A stretch of 64,000 nt of DNA from Caulobacter radicis (GTDB lineage: Bacteria > Pseudomonadota > Alphaproteobacteria > Caulobacterales > Caulobacteraceae), in contig NZ_QDKO01000009.1 of NCBI RefSeq assembly GCF_003094615.1, forward strand, positions 496,001-560,000, read 5' to 3'. Position 1 is the first letter of the stretch. The number at the start of each line of letters is the position of its first letter. A model generated the notes under the pieces. It made no database searches, was not told the DNA's origin, and saw nothing but the letters and a program-made list of their open reading frames with translations. A program made the position numbers and the translations under genes. This document shows, in pieces, positions 61,703 through 64,000 of this stretch.

Positions 61703-63922
61703 TCAGCCCATGAACGCCGGCAGCCAGGCTTCGTTCGCCTCGCGCAGCCTGGCCAGCGGGATCGAGAACAGGCCCGCGGAGGCGAAGGCCTCGCCGCCGG
61801 CCACGCCCGCGATGTTGGCGTGCACGCCGGCGTCCTTGGCCGCTTCCAGCAGGGCGTCCGGATCGGGCGTCGCCACCAGGTAGCGGGCCTGGTCCTCGCC
61901 GAACAGGTAGGGGTGGGCATGGGCGTGGCTGGTGGCGTTCAGGGTGACGCCGACCTGGCTGGCCAGGGCGATGTCGGCCGCGGCGACCAGCAGGCCGCCG
62001 TCCGACAGGTCGTGCACGCCGGCCACCAGGCCCGAGCCGATCAGGCCGCGGACGAAGTCGCCGTTCTTGCGCTCGACGGCCAGGTCGACCGGCGGCGGGG
62101 CGCCGTCCTCGCGGCCCAGGATCTCGCGCAGATAGATCGAGGCGCCCAGTTCGCCGTGCGTCTCGCCGATCAGCACCAGGGTGTCGCCCTCGGCCACATT
62201 GCCAAAGCCCGTGCGCAGGTCGTAGTCGGCCAGCAGGCCGACGGCCCCGACGGTCGGGGTCGGCGGAATGGCGACGCCGTTGGTCTCGTTGTAGAGGCTG
62301 ACATTGCCGCTCACGACCGGGAAGTCGAGCACGCGGCAGGCCTCGGCCATGCCGTCGGTGGCGCGCACGATCTGGCCCATGGTTTCGGGCTTTTCGGGGC
62401 TGCCGAAGTTCAGGTTGTCGGTGATGGCGATAGGCAGCGAGCCGGCGGCCGTCAGGTTGCGCCAGGCCTCGGCGACGGCCTGCTTGCCGCCTTCGTACGG
62501 GTCGGCCTGGACGTAGCGCGGGGTGCAGTCGCTGGTCACGGCCACGGCCTTGCCGGTGCCGTGGATGCGCACGATGCCGGCGTCGCAGCCGGTGGCGCTG
62601 TCTTCCAGGGTGTCGGCCATCACGTGGCGATCGTACTGCTCCCACAGCCAGCGCTTGGAGGCCATGTCGGGGCAGCCCAGGACCTTGAGCACGGCCTCTT
62701 CCCAGTTCTCGGGGGCGGGCACGTGGCCGGGGTCGAGGCGGGCGTCGACCTTGGGCTGCGTCCACGGACGGTCATACAGCGGCGCGTCGTCGAACAGCGG
62801 GGCCAGCGGCACGTCGCAGACCGTCTCGCCGTGGTGCTTGAGCACCAGGCGGCCGGTGTCGGTGGTGTAGCCGATGACGGCGGCGTCCAGGCCCCACTTC
62901 TCGAAGATGGCGTGGCCGTCCTGCTCGCGGCCGGGCTTGAGGACCGCCAGCATGCGCTCCTGGCTTTCCGACAGCATCATCTCGTAGGCCGACATGCCGG
63001 TTTCGCGCTGCGGGACCATGTCCATGTTCAGCTCGATGCCGACGCCGCCCTTGCCGGCCATCTCGACCGACGACGAGGTCAGGCCCGCCGCGCCCATGTC
63101 CTGGATCGCCGCGACCGCGCCCGTCGCCATCAGCTCCAGCGTGGCCTCGATCAGCAGCTTTTCGGCGAAGGGGTCGCCGACCTGGACGGTCGGGCGCTTT
63201 TCTTCCGAGTCCTCCGAGAACTCGGCCGACGACATGGTCGCGCCGTGGATGCCGTCGCGGCCGGTCTTGGAGCCGAAATAGACGACCGCCAGGTTCGGGC
63301 CCGGGGCGGCCGAGTAGAAGATGCTGTCGGCCTTGGCCAGGCCCACGCACATGGCGTTGACCAGGATGTTGCCGTTGTAGCCCTTGTGGAAGTTGGTCTC
63401 GCCGGCGACGGTGGGCACGCCCACGCAGTTGCCGTAGCCGGCGATGCCGGCGACCACGCCGTCCACTAGGCGCTTGGTCTTGGGGTGGCCCGGCTCGCCG
63501 AAGCGCAGGGCGTTCAGAAGGGCGATGGGGCGCGCGCCCATGGTGAAGACGTCGCGCATGATGCCGCCCACGCCCGTCGCCGCGCCCTGGTAGGGCTCGA
63601 TGTAGGACGGGTGGTTGTGGCTCTCCATCTTGAAGATGATCGCGTCGCCGTCGTCGATGTCGATGACGCCGGCGTTCTCGCCGGGACCGCAGATCACGCG
63701 CGGACCGCTGATCGGGAACTTCTTGAGCTGGTTCTTGGACGACTTGTACGAGCAGTGCTCGGACCACATCACCGAAAACACGCCCAGTTCGACGAGGTTG
63801 GGCTCGCGGCCCAGGCGGTCGAGGACGACCGCGTATTCCTCGGGCTTCAGACCGAATTCGGCGGCCGTATCGGCCATCGACTTGGCGGGGGATTTGGCGG
63901 GGGCGTTGGTCGGTGCGCTCAT
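61703..63922 (-). CDS. purL: Phosphoribosylformylglycinamidine synthase subunit PurL
   Basis: This 739-residue enzyme is the small form of PurL, which acts with PurS and PurQ in the fourth step of purine synthesis, converting FGAR to FGAM with [23 protein letters not shown] contains the catalytic His near the N-terminus; [20 protein letters not shown] and [13 protein letters not shown] mark the conserved ATP and substrate regions. The C-terminal half repeats the PurM-like fold ([17 protein letters not shown] region). The start is [11 protein letters not shown] at 63922. No purS or purQ is visible in the window. Sequence 63923-64000 holds no supported gene. Confidence 0.97.
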   Translation of the reverse strand: MSAPTNAPAKSPAKSMADTAAEFGLKPEEYAVVLDRLGREPNLVELGVFSVMWSEHCSYKSSKNQLKKFPISGPRVICGPGENAGVIDIDDGDAIIFKMESHNHPSYIEPYQGAATGVGGIMRDVFTMGARPIALLNALRFGEPGHPKTKRLVDGVVAGIAGYGNCVGVPTVAGETNFHKGYNGNILVNAMCVGLAKADSIFYSAAPGPNLAVVYFGSKTGRDGIHGATMSSAEFSEDSEEKRPTVQVGDPFAEKLLIEATLELMATGAVAAIQDMGAAGLTSSSVEMAGKGGVGIELNMDMVPQRETGMSAYEMMLSESQERMLAVLKPGREQDGHAIFEKWGLDAAVIGYTTDTGRLVLKHHGETVCDVPLAPLFDDAPLYDRPWTQPKVDARLDPGHVPAPENWEEAVLKVLGCPDMASKRWLWEQYDRHVMADTLEDSATGCDAGIVRIHGTGKAVAVTSDCTPRYVQADPYEGGKQAVAEAWRNLTAAGSLPIAITDNLNFGSPEKPETMGQIVRATDGMAEACRVLDFPVVSGNVSLYNETNGVAIPPTPTVGAVGLLADYDLRTGFGNVAEGDTLVLIGETHGELGASIYLREILGREDGAPPPVDLAVERKNGDFVRGLIGSGLVAGVHDLSDGGLLVAAADIALASQVGVTLNATSHAHAHPYLFGEDQARYLVATPDPDALLEAAKDAGVHANIAGVAGGEAFASAGLFSIPLARLREANEAWLPAFMG

Positions 63923-64000
63923 GGGCGCGCCTTCTAGCGCGGCTGGGGGGATTCCGCTATATTTCTGGTGACCGAAGAGGCGCTTCTCGCATGGGTATCG

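Overview
This is a 64 kb, very GC-rich, gene-dense chromosomal segment from an alphaproteobacterium, most likely a Caulobacteraceae member (Caulobacter or a close relative). The assignment rests on the high third-position GC, a TonB-dependent receptor and TonB-like protein, an HtpX/rpsD/purL/icd housekeeping set, the bolA-grxD pair, and families typical of Caulobacter; no 16S gene is present to confirm it. I saw no rRNA, tRNA, CRISPR array, insertion sequence or prophage. About 65 protein genes are supported.

Layout. 1-3825: a tight operon of a 5'-truncated amidohydrolase, a DoxX protein, an alginate-export-type porin and a DUF1275 membrane protein. 3970-9146: an AraC regulator, an alpha/beta hydrolase whose nucleophile is missing, and a LuxR-type response regulator overlapping a large beta-propeller histidine kinase. 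9150-17106: an AEC transporter, a phytase-like esterase, a class C-type serine hydrolase, a DUF2939 protein, an amino acid permease, a PilZ protein and a patatin lipoprotein. 17110-19341: an arsenic locus (arsH divergent from arsR-aquaporin-arsC) with no ArsB/Acr3 pump. 19331-27553: a TonB-like protein, icd, a hybrid sensor kinase, a Gdx-type SMR exporter with a riboswitch-like leader, a beta-lactamase-fold lipoprotein without catalytic residues, and trmJ. 27721-33678: a TonB-dependent receptor, then a LysR regulator divergent from adhC-fghA (glutathione-dependent formaldehyde oxidation).

33688-38730: a lysozyme-like protein, a lipoprotein / membrane protein / ExbD-like cluster, rpsD, a zinc-ribbon protein and htpX. 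38960-45520: a cation:proton antiporter, a sialidase-fold protein, an Lrp regulator divergent from a DMT exporter, a serine hydrolase, and a second lipoprotein paralogue beside a second ExbD-like domain protein. 45546-47490: bolA, an aldo/keto reductase, grxD and a thioesterase on the minus strand. 47680-56367: an M28 peptidase, an SDR, an HxlR regulator and a complete RND efflux operon. 56567-63922: a lumazine-binding-like protein, a heavy-metal-type two-component pair divergent from two tandem paralogues of unknown function, a Cys-rich lipoprotein and purL.

Three points stand out. First, two unlinked loci pair a paralogous two-cysteine lipoprotein with an ExbD-like domain protein. Second, the arsenic locus apparently uses an aquaporin as its arsenite exit. 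Third, several hydrolase-fold proteins have lost their catalytic residues. Intergenic regions also carry at least two families of palindromic REP-like elements.
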